Assembly (NCBI GenBank): GCA_900317765.1
Contig: ONID01000019.1
Span: forward strand, 1 to 42,031
Source: an uncultured Eubacteriales bacterium
Lineage (GTDB): Bacteria; Bacillota; Clostridia; Oscillospirales; Acutalibacteraceae
Direction: 5' to 3'
DNA: 42,031 nucleotides
A program made the translations under genes and the position numbers. The notes under the pieces were generated by a model. It worked only from the letters and a program-made list of their open reading frames with translations, had not been told where the DNA came from and ran no database searches. Positions within the stretch are counted from its first letter, which is position 1; each line of letters begins with the position of its first letter. Shown piece after piece: positions 15,838 to 24,366 of the stretch.

Positions 15838-16266
15838 TCACTTTTTTTGTGTGAATATCTCATTTCTTTTGCTGATCAGCAACACGGCACTGATCATAAC
15901 CCCGAGCGCGAACAGCAGCCCAATGGCAATGAAGATACCGCCGAATGGCTTGAAAGCCGAATCGAGAGCCGATTGAAATGTGACAAGCATTTCCCTTGTT
16001 CGCCGGTCGCTTTTTGCCATTAATTCAGGCAGCATAAACCTGAAAAAAAACGACGTGAAAATGACCGTTGACATGACCGAAACAAATGCCGCAATCGTGA
16101 CAATCTCCAGCTGAATCCGGCTCCTCCGCCGTTCCCTTTCCATTTCCAGCCGAAAGGTGTTTATGACTGGCGGTTTCTCTTGGGTGTCTTCCTCTTCTCT
16201 GAGCGACAGCAGCATTTCATCAAGCTGTCTGTCGGAAATCGGCTCGTTCTTTTGTGACAGACTCAT
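15838..16266 (-). CDS. Putative membrane anti-sigma factor, 142 aa
   Basis: No confident family match by eye. The N-terminal ~50 residues are acidic/helical and cytoplasmic (ISDRQLDEMLLSLREEEDTQ). Two membrane helices follow (IVTIAAFVSVMSTVIFTSFFFRFML and FGGIFIAIGLLFALGVMISAVLLI) joined by an extracytoplasmic loop of about 35 residues. The ATG overlaps the stop codon of the ECF sigma gene (ATGA), the standard arrangement for a sigma/anti-sigma pair. No zinc-binding HxxxCxxC motif is present, so if it is an anti-sigma factor it is not of the ZAS type. The role rests on position and topology only. Confidence 0.6.
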   Translation of the reverse strand: MSLSQKNEPISDRQLDEMLLSLREEEDTQEKPPVINTFRLEMERERRRSRIQLEIVTIAAFVSVMSTVIFTSFFFRFMLPELMAKSDRRTREMLVTFQSALDSAFKPFGGIFIAIGLLFALGVMISAVLLISKRNEIFTQKK

Positions 16267-16751
16267 GGCGACAGCTCTCCTTTCAGCAGTTCTCTTGCCC
16301 TGTACAGGCGGTACTTGACAGTACCCTCGGGTGTTTGCAGGATAGCGGACAGTTCCTTCACATCGTATCCCCGGAAATAGTGCAGGATGATCACCGTGCG
16401 GTATTTCTCCGGAAGCCTGCGCACTGCTTCCCAGAGCTCGGTATTCTCCGTGCTGTCCTCTGCGGGAATAGCGTTGATCACGCTGTCCTTCTCGGGATTG
16501 GAAGGAAAATCAATGATCAGCCGTTCGAACCTTCTGCGTCTGAGGCTGTCACGGTAGCAATTGACGCAGATCGCTGTGAGCCAGTGCTCAAAAGGCTGTG
16601 AATCGTCGTACTTTTCCAGCTTGCAGTACACCTTGAGCCATGTTTCCTGATAGAGGTCATCGGCGTCGCTTTTTCCGCCGCACAGCTTGATGCACAGCCC
16701 GTAAAGCCGTTGGCCATACCGCGTTATTTTTTCCTCCAGCCCGCTCGGCAT
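16263..16751 (-). CDS. ECF-type RNA polymerase sigma factor
   Basis: A 162-aa sigma-70 family protein of the extracytoplasmic-function group. Region 2 is seen in SDADDLYQETWLKVYCKLEKYDDSQPF, with the -10-binding segment FEHWLTAICVNCYRDSLRRRR. Region 4 is seen in LPEKYRTVIILHYFRGYDVKELSAILQTPEGTVKYRLYRARELLK, a complete helix-turn-helix. There is no region 1.1 or 3, as expected. GGGAGGAAGTGAAGGA lies upstream of the ATG. It is the first gene of a five-gene operon of membrane and zinc-ribbon proteins, and probably redirects RNA polymerase to envelope genes. Confidence 0.92.
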   Translation of the reverse strand: MPSGLEEKITRYGQRLYGLCIKLCGGKSDADDLYQETWLKVYCKLEKYDDSQPFEHWLTAICVNCYRDSLRRRRFERLIIDFPSNPEKDSVINAIPAEDSTENTELWEAVRRLPEKYRTVIILHYFRGYDVKELSAILQTPEGTVKYRLYRARELLKGELSP

Positions 16752-16791
16752 GTTCCTTCACTTCCTCCCGCTCTGTCCTTACATTAACATA

Positions 16792-16817
16792 TACGCACAA
16801 GGAATGCAATAGGTTGG
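16792..16817 (-). promoter_or_regulatory. Candidate autoregulatory ECF promoter
   Basis: On the minus strand CCAACC (16817-16812), 16 nt of spacer, then CGTA (16795-16792) has the spacing and core letters of SigW-type promoters (AAC, N16, CGTA). It lies about 40 nt before the sigma gene. Confidence 0.4.
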
Positions 16818-16888
16818 GTCTGTTTATTAAAATACATAAAAATATTTACACAATTTAACTTTTTACATATTTAAAGCGGTAAATCGTA

Positions 16889-16917
16889 TTGACAAATCCG
16901 AATTGTTAAAATATAAT
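16889..16917 (+). promoter_or_regulatory. Sigma-A promoter of the broken symporter gene
   Basis: Perfect TTGACA (16889-16894) and perfect TATAAT (16912-16917) with 17-nt spacing. A short hairpin (TCGCAGG/CCTGCGA, 16933-16949) lies in the leader. Confidence 0.85.
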
Positions 16918-16999
16918 GGAAAAGTACCTCTCTCGCAGGAAGCCTGCGAAAAAAATATATCATTTGCCCGTATGCAGGGCAGGAAAGGATTGATTAAGT

Positions 17000-18647
17000 T
17001 TGAATACCATCGAACTTAGCGCTATCGCCATCTATTTTGTGCTTGTCATCGGAATAGGCATCTTCTTCTTTGTCAAGTCAAAAAAGAGCGAGAGCGAAAA
17101 GGAGTAGCATGGGTGCTCATGGGGCTGCCGGGTTCCATCTATCTGGCAGGCGTCGGCAAGGTGTGGATTGCCGTCGGACTTCTCTGCGGCACCATCGCCG
17201 CGTGGATCTTCGTCGCGCCGAAGCTGCGCAGATATTCCATCAGGGCCAACGACTCCATCACCATCCCGCAGTTTCTCACCAACCGCTTTTTGACCGATAA
17301 CAAGGCGCTCCAGATTATCTCTGCCATCGTGTTTGTGATCGTCTACTGCGTCTACTCCGCTTCGAGCATCGTCGCCTGCGGAGATCTTTTCAAGACGGTA
17401 CTTAAGGTTGACCCGAAAATTTCTATGATCGTCGCTACCTCCATCATCGTTCTCTACACATTCCTCGGCGGCTTCAACGCCGTGTGCTGGACCGACTTCT
17501 TCCAGGGACTGCTCATGCTCGGCGCACTGATGCTCTGCCCCATCATCGCCCTTGTCGGCGTGAAGACAGGCAGCTATCTCATTGATACCGGCGCGGCTCT
17601 CCCTGAGAATTATTTCAACCTGCTGTCAAGCGGTTCCTTCAACTGGGCGAGCATCGCAGATATTCTCACCGGCTTCGGCTGGGGACTTGGCTACTTCGGA
17701 ATGCCGCACATCATCGTGAGATTCATTGCCATCAAGTCCGAGAAGGACATGAAGAAGTCTCAGATTATCGGAAGCTGCTGGACTGCCGTGATCCTCACCA
17801 TGTCCGCCATTGTCGGTCTTTTCGGCAGATACCTCTTTGCCGACTCCCTCACCGAGACAAAGAGCCTTGTCTTTGTCACCATGGTACGCAAATTCTTCCC
17901 GGCATTCATCGCCGGCATTCTGCTCTCGGCTATCATCGCAGCCGCTATGAGCACCGCCGATTCTCAGCTCCTCGCATCCTCCTCGGCGTTTTCCTCCGAC
18001 GTCTACAAGGCTGTCATCCGCAAGAAGGCCTCCAACAGGGAAATGATGTGGGCAGGCAGAATCGTGGTCGTCATCATCGCGGTCGTCGCCTTCTTTATCG
18101 CTACCAACCCGGCCTGCAAAGGCATCATGGAACTGGTGGAATGCGCATGGGGATTCTTCGGCGCCTCCTTCGGCCCGGTCATCCTGCTTGCCCTCTACTG
18201 GAAGAGATTTACATATCCCGGCGCTGTGGCAGGCATTGTCACCGGTTTTGCGGCGGATATGGTCTGGTACTCGCTTTTCACCGGCGACTCCGGAATATTC
18301 AAGTTCGGTTTATTCAACACCGGCATTTACGAAATTATCCCCGGTTTCTTCTGCGGTCTGATCGCCGCTGTGCTGGTTTCACTCATCAGCAAGAAGCCTT
18401 CTGAAGAAGTGCTCGCGCTCTTTGAACAGGCCAAGCAGCCGATCGATGTGGTTGCTCCTGTCGAAGAAACCGCCGCTGTCGAAGAAGCCGCTGCTGTCGA
18501 AGAAGCCGCCGCTGTCGAAGAAGCCGCTGCTGTCGAAGAAGCCGCTGCTGTCGAAGAAGCCGCCGCTGAGAAGCCGCTGCTGTCGAAGAAGCCGCCGCTG
18601 TCGAAGAAGCCGCCGCTGTCGAAGAAGCCGCTGCTGTCGAAGAATAA
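17000..18647 (+). pseudogene. PutP-like sodium/solute symporter, disrupted by two frame lesions
   Basis: A member of the sodium:solute symporter family (proline-type). The start is a TTG at 17000 after AGGAAAGG. Helix 1 is read correctly (NTIELSAIAIYFVLVIGIGI) up to ESEKE, where a TAG at 17105 interrupts. The protein resumes in another frame at AWVLMGLPG. The roughly 22-24 residues normally between these points (YxLGGRSxGPxVTALSAGASDMS) are deleted; they carry the sodium-binding Asp and Ser known from PutP. The rest reads on through about ten membrane helices to a C-terminal tail of VEEAAA repeats. There, 4 bases are missing near 18568, shifting the frame from the natural stop TAA at 18645 to a false extension ending at 18870. 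The promoter and ribosome site remain intact, so the loss looks recent, or both lesions are assembly errors. Confidence 0.8.
18460..18644 (+). repeat. 18-bp tandem repeats encoding VEEAAA
   Basis: Ten units of the type GTCGAAGAAGCCGCTGCT plus a final half unit. One unit lacks four bases (TCGA) near 18568, which accounts for a length of 185 rather than 189. The repeats encode an acidic cytoplasmic tail of the symporter. Confidence 0.85.
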
Positions 18648-18675
18648 TTTCAATCATTCTCACAAGCATATAAAG

Positions 18676-18722
18676 GCAAGTCTTGTCCGGATAAAAACAA
18701 TCCGGCAGGACTTGCTTTTTCT
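18676..18722 (+). terminator. Terminator after the symporter pseudogene
   Basis: GCAAGTCTTGTCCGGAT pairs with ATCCGGCAGGACTTGC across a 7-nt loop with one small internal mismatch, followed by TTTTTCTTT. Confidence 0.8.
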
Positions 18723-18847
18723 TTGGATTGACAAAAGTGAGCGGAACCATTGCTGTTCTGACGGAAGTGCAGAAATTCCGGGCGCAAAGCTGAATAATTT
18801 TTTGAGAAATTTTGAAAAATGTTTTTCATCCCGATATAACTTTGACC

Positions 18848-18876
18848 TTGAAATTAGCGAAATAATTTGATATAAT
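18848..18876 (+). promoter_or_regulatory. Candidate sigma-A promoter of the secreted Ig-like protein gene
   Basis: TTGAAA (18848-18853), 17-nt spacer, extended -10 TGATATAAT ending at 18876. Confidence 0.65.
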
Positions 18877-18937
18877 ATTATGACATGAGTCGTATCATGA
18901 AAAATTATTAAAAAACACCGAAAAGGAGGAACCAGCA

Positions 18938-19801
18938 TTGAAGAATGCAAAGCATGACGGAAAGGGATTCGACCGCAGTCTGATGACGTTCATGACAGCG
19001 ATGACTCTTGTCTGCCTGATACTGATTTCTGCCCCGGCAGCGTATGCCGCCGCAGATAACGGCACCACATCCCGCACCACGGGCACGACACGCAATGCCG
19101 ACAATTCCTCCGATCCCGACGCCAATGTGTCGGAAGTCACGGTATCTTCCAACCCGCAGGAAACACTCGGCACAGTCGGATTTTCCGAGGCAAACACCAA
19201 GCGCATCACGGTCGGCAAATCCACCGTGCTCTACCTGACCATCAAAGACATGGGCTACAAATTCAACACAACCTTTGAAACCTCCGATTCTTCGATCGCC
19301 TCTGTCAAAAAGATCGACAACCGCGCCGTGAAGGTGGTTGGTCTGAAAAGCGGAACCGTCACCATCACAGCCACCGTTCCGAAATCAAAAACCGTCACCA
19401 TTTCGGCAAAATACGTGCTGGAAATCGGAGAAGGCGACGCCGTTTCTTCTGATGCCGGCGCAGACAATACATCGTCGGTCAACGGCGGCGGCATTATGAA
19501 TGACGCCAGCGACAACACCGATCTCGATCTTTATTCCTCCACAACCGATCCGATGCTCCAGGAATACGCCAAACAAAGGCGAAACAGCAACGCGGCAACT
19601 CTCCTTCTGGGAATCATCGGTTGGGGACTGGTATTGATCGCCGTGGGGTACATCTTCTCTGTCGTCATCAAAAGCCGCACTCCGAAGCTCAACGTCTCGC
19701 CCGGAAGCAGAAGGCGCTACAGCGCCGGCAGTTCGGGTTCCATCCGCTCCGGCAGCAGACTTCTGCCGAATAAGTATTACAGGAATCTGAAAAAATACTG
19801 A
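18938..19801 (+). CDS. Secreted, membrane-anchored protein with Ig-like (BIG2-type) domain
   Basis: A 287-aa envelope protein of unknown role. It has a signal peptide (charged N-terminus, then FMTAMTLVCLILISAPAAYAA with a likely AYA-A cleavage near residue 38) and a Ser/Thr/Asp-rich linker. One bacterial Ig-like domain spans about 75-165, with the family pattern of alternating strands: ITVGKSTVLYLTI, TFETSDSSIASVKKID, AVKVVGLKSGTVTITATV. A second linker and one C-terminal membrane helix follow (LLLGIIGWGLVLIAVGYIFSVVI) with a basic cytoplasmic tail. The TTG start at 18938 is supported by AAGGAGG at 18921-18927. It heads a transcription unit with the next small membrane protein and perhaps lepA. 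Confidence 0.78.
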   Translation: MKNAKHDGKGFDRSLMTFMTAMTLVCLILISAPAAYAAADNGTTSRTTGTTRNADNSSDPDANVSEVTVSSNPQETLGTVGFSEANTKRITVGKSTVLYLTIKDMGYKFNTTFETSDSSIASVKKIDNRAVKVVGLKSGTVTITATVPKSKTVTISAKYVLEIGEGDAVSSDAGADNTSSVNGGGIMNDASDNTDLDLYSSTTDPMLQEYAKQRRNSNAATLLLGIIGWGLVLIAVGYIFSVVIKSRTPKLNVSPGSRRRYSAGSSGSIRSGSRLLPNKYYRNLKKY

Positions 19802-19841
19802 TCTTTGATTTTTTAAGCTGATTTAAGGACAGGGATATATA

Positions 19842-20417
19842 ATGAAGAAAAAATCCGAAGGAATAAGCAAAAGAATGACTCAGCTTTTGAAAAAGCTGTC
19901 TGACACCATCAAAAAGCAGGACAAAAACGTCATGATCAGCTTTATAACGGCGTGTGTTTTCAGCCTTTTTGGAATTTTGCAGCTCATTTTTGTCATTTCC
20001 ACTTCGCTTGCGCGGACCTTCGACCACATTTCTCTGATTCTGGTCGATTTCATTATCGCAGCCATCTGCATTGTATATGTGCTTTACAGGAAGGGAAAGC
20101 TCGGAAGCTTTTCCTATGACACGGAAACAGACAAAAAAGAGACAAAAGCAGATAAAGGAACGCATCCTGCACCTTCCGATATTTCAAGAGTCTGCATCCC
20201 AAGCGAAAAATTGGGGAACAACGCACGGAGTGTCGTTGCTTCCTCCGGCGTCAGACAGGCAAAAAAAACGTCCGGTCGTTCCGCGGAAAACGAAAACCTT
20301 TTCTCACCGCGTCACAGGTATTCTGACAAACCCGTTCAGCGCCGTCAGCCCACCGTTTCCGGCAGCCATGTGCAGACCAGAAGTTCTAAATTCAGCAGCC
20401 GACACACAGGCAGATAA
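19842..20417 (+). CDS. Hypothetical membrane protein, 191 aa
   Basis: I do not recognise a family. A basic N-terminal helix (residues 1-30) is followed by two membrane segments (VMISFITACVFSLFGILQLIFVIS and ISLILVDFIIAAICIVYVLY). The remainder, a long tail of about 100 residues, is polar and very basic (rich in Arg, Ser and Lys), probably cytoplasmic and disordered. It lies 40 nt after the Ig-like protein gene and 39 nt before lepA, so it is likely co-transcribed with both. A ribosome site (AAGGACAGGGA) precedes the ATG. Confidence 0.6.
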   Translation: MKKKSEGISKRMTQLLKKLSDTIKKQDKNVMISFITACVFSLFGILQLIFVISTSLARTFDHISLILVDFIIAAICIVYVLYRKGKLGSFSYDTETDKKETKADKGTHPAPSDISRVCIPSEKLGNNARSVVASSGVRQAKKTSGRSAENENLFSPRHRYSDKPVQRRQPTVSGSHVQTRSSKFSSRHTGR

Positions 20418-20456
20418 CATCTGCCCAACAGTTTATTGTATGAGGTGTTAGATAAA

Positions 20457-22268
20457 TTGCCAGCTCCACAGGATAAAATTCGCAACTTCAGCATAATTGC
20501 CCACATAGACCATGGCAAGAGCACGCTTGCCGACCGCATTCTTGAAAAGACTTATTCCGTCAGCCAGCGAGAGATGGAGGATCAGATCCTCGACAATATG
20601 GAGCTCGAACGTGAGCGCGGCATTACCATCAAATCTCACGCAGTCACCATCAATTACGAGGCCTCCGACGGTGAACTGTATACCTTCAATCTCATTGACA
20701 CCCCCGGTCACGTGGACTTCAATTACGAGGTGTCGCGTTCGCTGGCGGCCTGTGAAGGCGCGATATTGGTGGTGGACGCAAGTCAGGGCATAGAAGCCCA
20801 GACGCTTGCCAACACATACCTCGCCATTGACGCGGGTCTTGAGGTTGTTCCGGTCATCAACAAGATCGACCTTCCCTCCGCCGACTCCAAAAGGGTCATT
20901 CATGAGATAGAAGATATCATCGGACTTCCCGCGGAGGACGCTCCTCAGATTTCGGCGAAGGTCGGGCTGAATATCGAAGCGGTTCTGGAAAAAATCGTCA
21001 CCGACATTCCCGCACCGGACTGTGACCGCGAGGCTCCTCTGAAAGCCCTGATATTTGACAGCTACTACGACAGCTACAAAGGCGTCATCGTATATGTGAG
21101 ACTGATGGCAGGGCGTCTGCGTCCGGGCGACACTATACGCATGATGAGCACCGGCGCGGAATTCAATGTGGTGGAATGCGGCTACATGCGCACCACAACG
21201 CTTGAACCCGTCAAGGAGCTTGCCGCGGGTGAGGTCGGATACATCGCCGCCTCCATCAAGACCGTTTCCGACGCAATGGTAGGCGACACGGTGACCAATG
21301 CCTCACGCCCCGCAGAACAGCCCCTTCCCGGCTTCCGCAAGGCCAACCCCATGGTATTCTGCGGCATCTATCCCGCCGACGGTGCCAAATACGGCGATCT
21401 TCGGGACGCACTCGAAAAGCTGCAGCTCAACGACGCGTCGCTTTCCTATGAACCGGAAACCTCGGTGGCGTTAGGCTTCGGATTCCGCTGCGGCTTCTTA
21501 GGACTGCTCCACATGGAGATCATTCAGGAGCGTCTGGAAAGAGAATACAATCTCGACCTCATCACCACCGCCCCCAGCGTTATCTACAAGATCATCGGCA
21601 CCGACGGTCAGACGCGTTTCATCGACAATCCCACCAATTACCCTGATCCGTCTCTGATCAATTACGCGGAAGAACCCATCTGCGAAGCTCACATTTATTC
21701 TCCCACCGAATACGTCGGTAACATCATGGAGCTTTGTCAGGACAGGCGCGGTGTATTCAAAGGAATGGAATACATCGACACTGACCGGGTGGATATTCAC
21801 TATATACTTCCCCTGAACGAAATCATCTACGACTTCTTCGACGCGTTAAAGAGCCGGACAAAAGGCTATGCCTCTTTCGATTATGAACCGGCGGGCTATC
21901 AGCGCTCCAACCTGGTCAAGCTGGACATTATGCTCAACGGTGAAGTGGTGGACGCGCTGTCTTTCATTGTGCACACCGACAGCGCCTATCCACGCGCACG
22001 CAAAATGACCGCCAAGCTGAGGGAACACATTCCGCGCCAGCTCTTTGAGGTTCCCATACAGGCGGCTGTCGGCGGCAAGATCATTGCGCGCGAGACAGTC
22101 AAGGCGCTGCGCAAGGACGTACTCGCCAAGTGCTACGGCGGCGACATCACCCGTAAGAAAAAGCTGCTCGAAAAGCAGAAAGAAGGCAAAAAGCGCATGA
22201 GGCAGCTCGGTTCTGTCGAGGTTCCCCAGGATGCGTTTATGGCCGTACTCAAGCTGGACGAAGAATAA
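20457..22268 (+). CDS. lepA: Elongation factor 4 (LepA), ribosome back-translocase GTPase
   Basis: Translational GTPase that acts on stalled or misassembled ribosomes. With a TTG start at 20457 it is 603 aa, the normal length. GAGGTG at 20442-20447 gives a correct ribosome-site distance; the upstream in-frame TTG at 20436 has none. The G1 motif AHIDHGKST is at about residues 15-23, G2 RERGITIK, G3 DTPGHVDF and G4 NKIDLP. The LepA-specific C-terminal domain is present, with [16 protein letters not shown] near the end. No lesions. Confidence 0.96.
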   Translation: MPAPQDKIRNFSIIAHIDHGKSTLADRILEKTYSVSQREMEDQILDNMELERERGITIKSHAVTINYEASDGELYTFNLIDTPGHVDFNYEVSRSLAACEGAILVVDASQGIEAQTLANTYLAIDAGLEVVPVINKIDLPSADSKRVIHEIEDIIGLPAEDAPQISAKVGLNIEAVLEKIVTDIPAPDCDREAPLKALIFDSYYDSYKGVIVYVRLMAGRLRPGDTIRMMSTGAEFNVVECGYMRTTTLEPVKELAAGEVGYIAASIKTVSDAMVGDTVTNASRPAEQPLPGFRKANPMVFCGIYPADGAKYGDLRDALEKLQLNDASLSYEPETSVALGFGFRCGFLGLLHMEIIQERLEREYNLDLITTAPSVIYKIIGTDGQTRFIDNPTNYPDPSLINYAEEPICEAHIYSPTEYVGNIMELCQDRRGVFKGMEYIDTDRVDIHYILPLNEIIYDFFDALKSRTKGYASFDYEPAGYQRSNLVKLDIMLNGEVVDALSFIVHTDSAYPRARKMTAKLREHIPRQLFEVPIQAAVGGKIIARETVKALRKDVLAKCYGGDITRKKKLLEKQKEGKKRMRQLGSVEVPQDAFMAVLKLDEE

Positions 22269-22287
22269 GGATTGGAAGCGATATTAT

Positions 22288-23403
22288 ATGAAAAAAAGTC
22301 AGGCAGCCAAAAGGCGTGAAAGACAAAGAAAACAGGCAAACAAATCCATGAATATTACCATCATGATCCCGGCGCTCAACCCCGATCACAAGCTGACCAA
22401 CTATGTCAAGCAGCTGGCAAACGAGGATTTCAGGGAGATCGTGGTGATCAACGACGGCAGTTCGGAAAAATACGATCCCATCTTTGACGAAATCGCAGAG
22501 ATGGAGAAATGCACCGTTCTCAGGCATAAGGTCAACAAGGGCAAGGGAAGAGCCTTAAAGACCGGCATGGAATATGTGCTGAAGAATCACCCCGACTGCA
22601 TCGGCATCGTCACCGGCGACGCCGACGGACAGCACCGTCTGAAGGACACCATCCGTGTGGCAAAGGAACTGATCAAGGACGACAGTCGTCTTGTGCTCGG
22701 TTCCCGCAACTTCAATTCCCCCGATATTCCCGCACGCTCGTCCTTCGGCAATAAGGTGACATCCAATGTCTTTGCGGTAATGTTCGGTCAGAAGCTGATG
22801 GACACCCAGACCGGACTGCGCGGCATTCCTTTGAAAATCGTTCCGAGAATGCTCAAAATATCCGGCGAACGCTTTGAGTATGAAATGAACATGCTGATCG
22901 AATGCCGCCGGCATAAGATAGAAATCTATGAAATTCCCATCGAAACGGTATACATAGATGAAAACAGCAGCTCCCATTTCAACCCGATCATCGATTCCGT
23001 CAAAATCTACCTGCTGATCTTCCGCAGCTTCTTCTCCTTTATCTTCACGTCGATAGGCTGTACGCTGCTTGACCTTGCTATTTTCACGATTCTTGCAAGG
23101 TATATCATCCCGGGCGAATTCCGGTACAGAATACTGGTGGCGACCGCCATTGCCCGTGTCATTTCGGCAACCGTGAACTTCATTGTCAACAAGAATGTCG
23201 TCTTCCACAAAAAGGGACACATCGTTTCTTCGGCAACCAAATACTTCTGTCTTGCCGTGATACAGATGTTCATTTCGGCAAAATCGGTGGAATTCTTTGT
23301 GGGTCTTCTCGGCTGGCACGAAACCCTTGTCAAGGCCATCGTCGATACCATCCTCTTTATCTTCAATTATTTCATCCAGAAGAAATTCGTCTTTAAAAAA
23401 TAA
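22288..23403 (+). CDS. Glycosyltransferase family 2 fused to GtrA-like membrane domain
   Basis: A 371-aa protein that likely transfers a sugar to a lipid carrier and moves or anchors it in the membrane. The GT2 domain spans about residues 20-230, with the nucleotide-sugar entry MIPALNP, VINDGSSEKY and the metal-binding DAD at about 111-113 (VTGDADGQH). From about 250 a GtrA-type domain of four helices follows (FIFTSIGCTLLDLAIFTILA, VATAIARVISATVNFIVN, a third, and IVDTILFIFNYFIQKKFVF). The fusion is known in Firmicutes glycan decoration systems. The ATG at 22288 is 19 nt after lepA; an alternative start at 22348 (MNITIMIPAL) would drop a very basic 20-residue lead. Confidence 0.88.
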   Translation: MKKSQAAKRRERQRKQANKSMNITIMIPALNPDHKLTNYVKQLANEDFREIVVINDGSSEKYDPIFDEIAEMEKCTVLRHKVNKGKGRALKTGMEYVLKNHPDCIGIVTGDADGQHRLKDTIRVAKELIKDDSRLVLGSRNFNSPDIPARSSFGNKVTSNVFAVMFGQKLMDTQTGLRGIPLKIVPRMLKISGERFEYEMNMLIECRRHKIEIYEIPIETVYIDENSSSHFNPIIDSVKIYLLIFRSFFSFIFTSIGCTLLDLAIFTILARYIIPGEFRYRILVATAIARVISATVNFIVNKNVVFHKKGHIVSSATKYFCLAVIQMFISAKSVEFFVGLLGWHETLVKAIVDTILFIFNYFIQKKFVFKK

Positions 23404-23412
23404 CATAAAAAC

Positions 23413-23459
23413 GCCCGTATTTCCTTTGCTTTCTGCATTGGGAATACGGGCTCTTTTTT
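23413..23459. terminator. Bidirectional terminator between the GT2-GtrA gene and folD
   Basis: GCCCGTATT (23413-23421) pairs with AATACGGGC (23443-23451). TCTTTTTT follows on the plus strand, and a T-run follows on the minus strand as well. It serves the two convergent units. Confidence 0.85.
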
Positions 23460-23477
23460 GATGATCGGGAAAACAAA

Positions 23478-24332
23478 TTACTTGATGCCGTTCTGGAGCT
23501 TGGCTGCCATAAGGGTGTTTTTCATCAGCATGGCAATGGTCATGGGACCGACGCCTCCCGGAACGGGAGTGATTGCCGAACACTTGGGCTCTACCGAGGC
23601 AAAATCCACGTCGCCGCAGAGCTTGCCGTTTTCGTCGCGGTTCATTCCCACGTCGATCACTACGGCGCCTTCCTTAACCATATCGGCGGTGACGAATTTT
23701 GCCTTGCCGACGGCGGCAACCAGAATGTCCGCTCTCCTTGTGACCTCGGCAAGGTTCTTGGTGCGGCTGTGGCAAATGGTGACGGTGCCGTTCTGATGGA
23801 GCAGCAGCATTGCCATCGGCTTGCCCACAATATTGCTTCTGCCGATCACTACACATTCCTTGCCCGCGACATCGACGCCGCTGTCCTTAATCAGTTCCAT
23901 CACGCCGGCAGGTGTGCAGGGCAGGAAGTCGTATTTGCCTATCATGATTTTACCGACATTTTCCTCGCTGAAGGCGTCTACGTCCTTTTCGGGAGCAATT
24001 GCCTTGATCACCGCTTTGTCGTCAAGACCCTTGGGAAGCGGAAGCTGACACAGTATGCCGTTGATGTCGCTGCGGTCGTTGAGGCATCTCACCAGCGCCA
24101 GCAGTTCGCTCTGGTCGGTATCGGCAGGAAGGGCAAATTCCTCTGATTTGAATCCCACCTCGGCGCACGCTTTCTTCTTGTTGTTGACATACACCCTTGA
24201 AGCGGGATCGTCGCCGACTATGATCACCGCCAGACCGGGAATTATTCCTTTTTCTTTAAGCGCTGCTGTTTCCGCCGCTACTTCGGCACGTACGCGTGCC
24301 GAAACAGCCTTGCCGTCAATTATTTTTGCCAT
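23478..24332 (-). CDS. folD: Bifunctional methylene-THF dehydrogenase / methenyl-THF cyclohydrolase
   Basis: Interconverts 5,10-methylene-, 5,10-methenyl- and 10-formyl-tetrahydrofolate in one-carbon metabolism, using NADP. The 284-aa product has the catalytic Lys region [13 protein letters not shown] near residue 56. It also has the cofactor motif [14 protein letters not shown] and the C-terminal signature [14 protein letters not shown]. It is the last gene of the seven-gene minus-strand unit, starting 34 nt after the preceding stop with GGAG as ribosome site. Confidence 0.96.
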   Translation of the reverse strand: MAKIIDGKAVSARVRAEVAAETAALKEKGIIPGLAVIIVGDDPASRVYVNNKKKACAEVGFKSEEFALPADTDQSELLALVRCLNDRSDINGILCQLPLPKGLDDKAVIKAIAPEKDVDAFSEENVGKIMIGKYDFLPCTPAGVMELIKDSGVDVAGKECVVIGRSNIVGKPMAMLLLHQNGTVTICHSRTKNLAEVTRRADILVAAVGKAKFVTADMVKEGAVVIDVGMNRDENGKLCGDVDFASVEPKCSAITPVPGGVGPMTIAMLMKNTLMAAKLQNGIK

Positions 24333-24366
24333 AGAATATCAACTCCGAAATTAAGTAAAATTTTTA

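Noticed and set aside
18460-18644. CRISPR array
   Set aside because: Contiguous 18-bp coding repeats without spacers.
18379-18750. Minus-strand frames over the VEEAAA repeats
   Set aside because: Artefact of the 18-bp repeat.
22555-23583. 342-codon minus-strand frame over the GT2-GtrA gene
   Set aside because: Lies antisense to a clear family member and crosses a terminator; His/Asp/Arg-rich composition is typical of a shadow frame.
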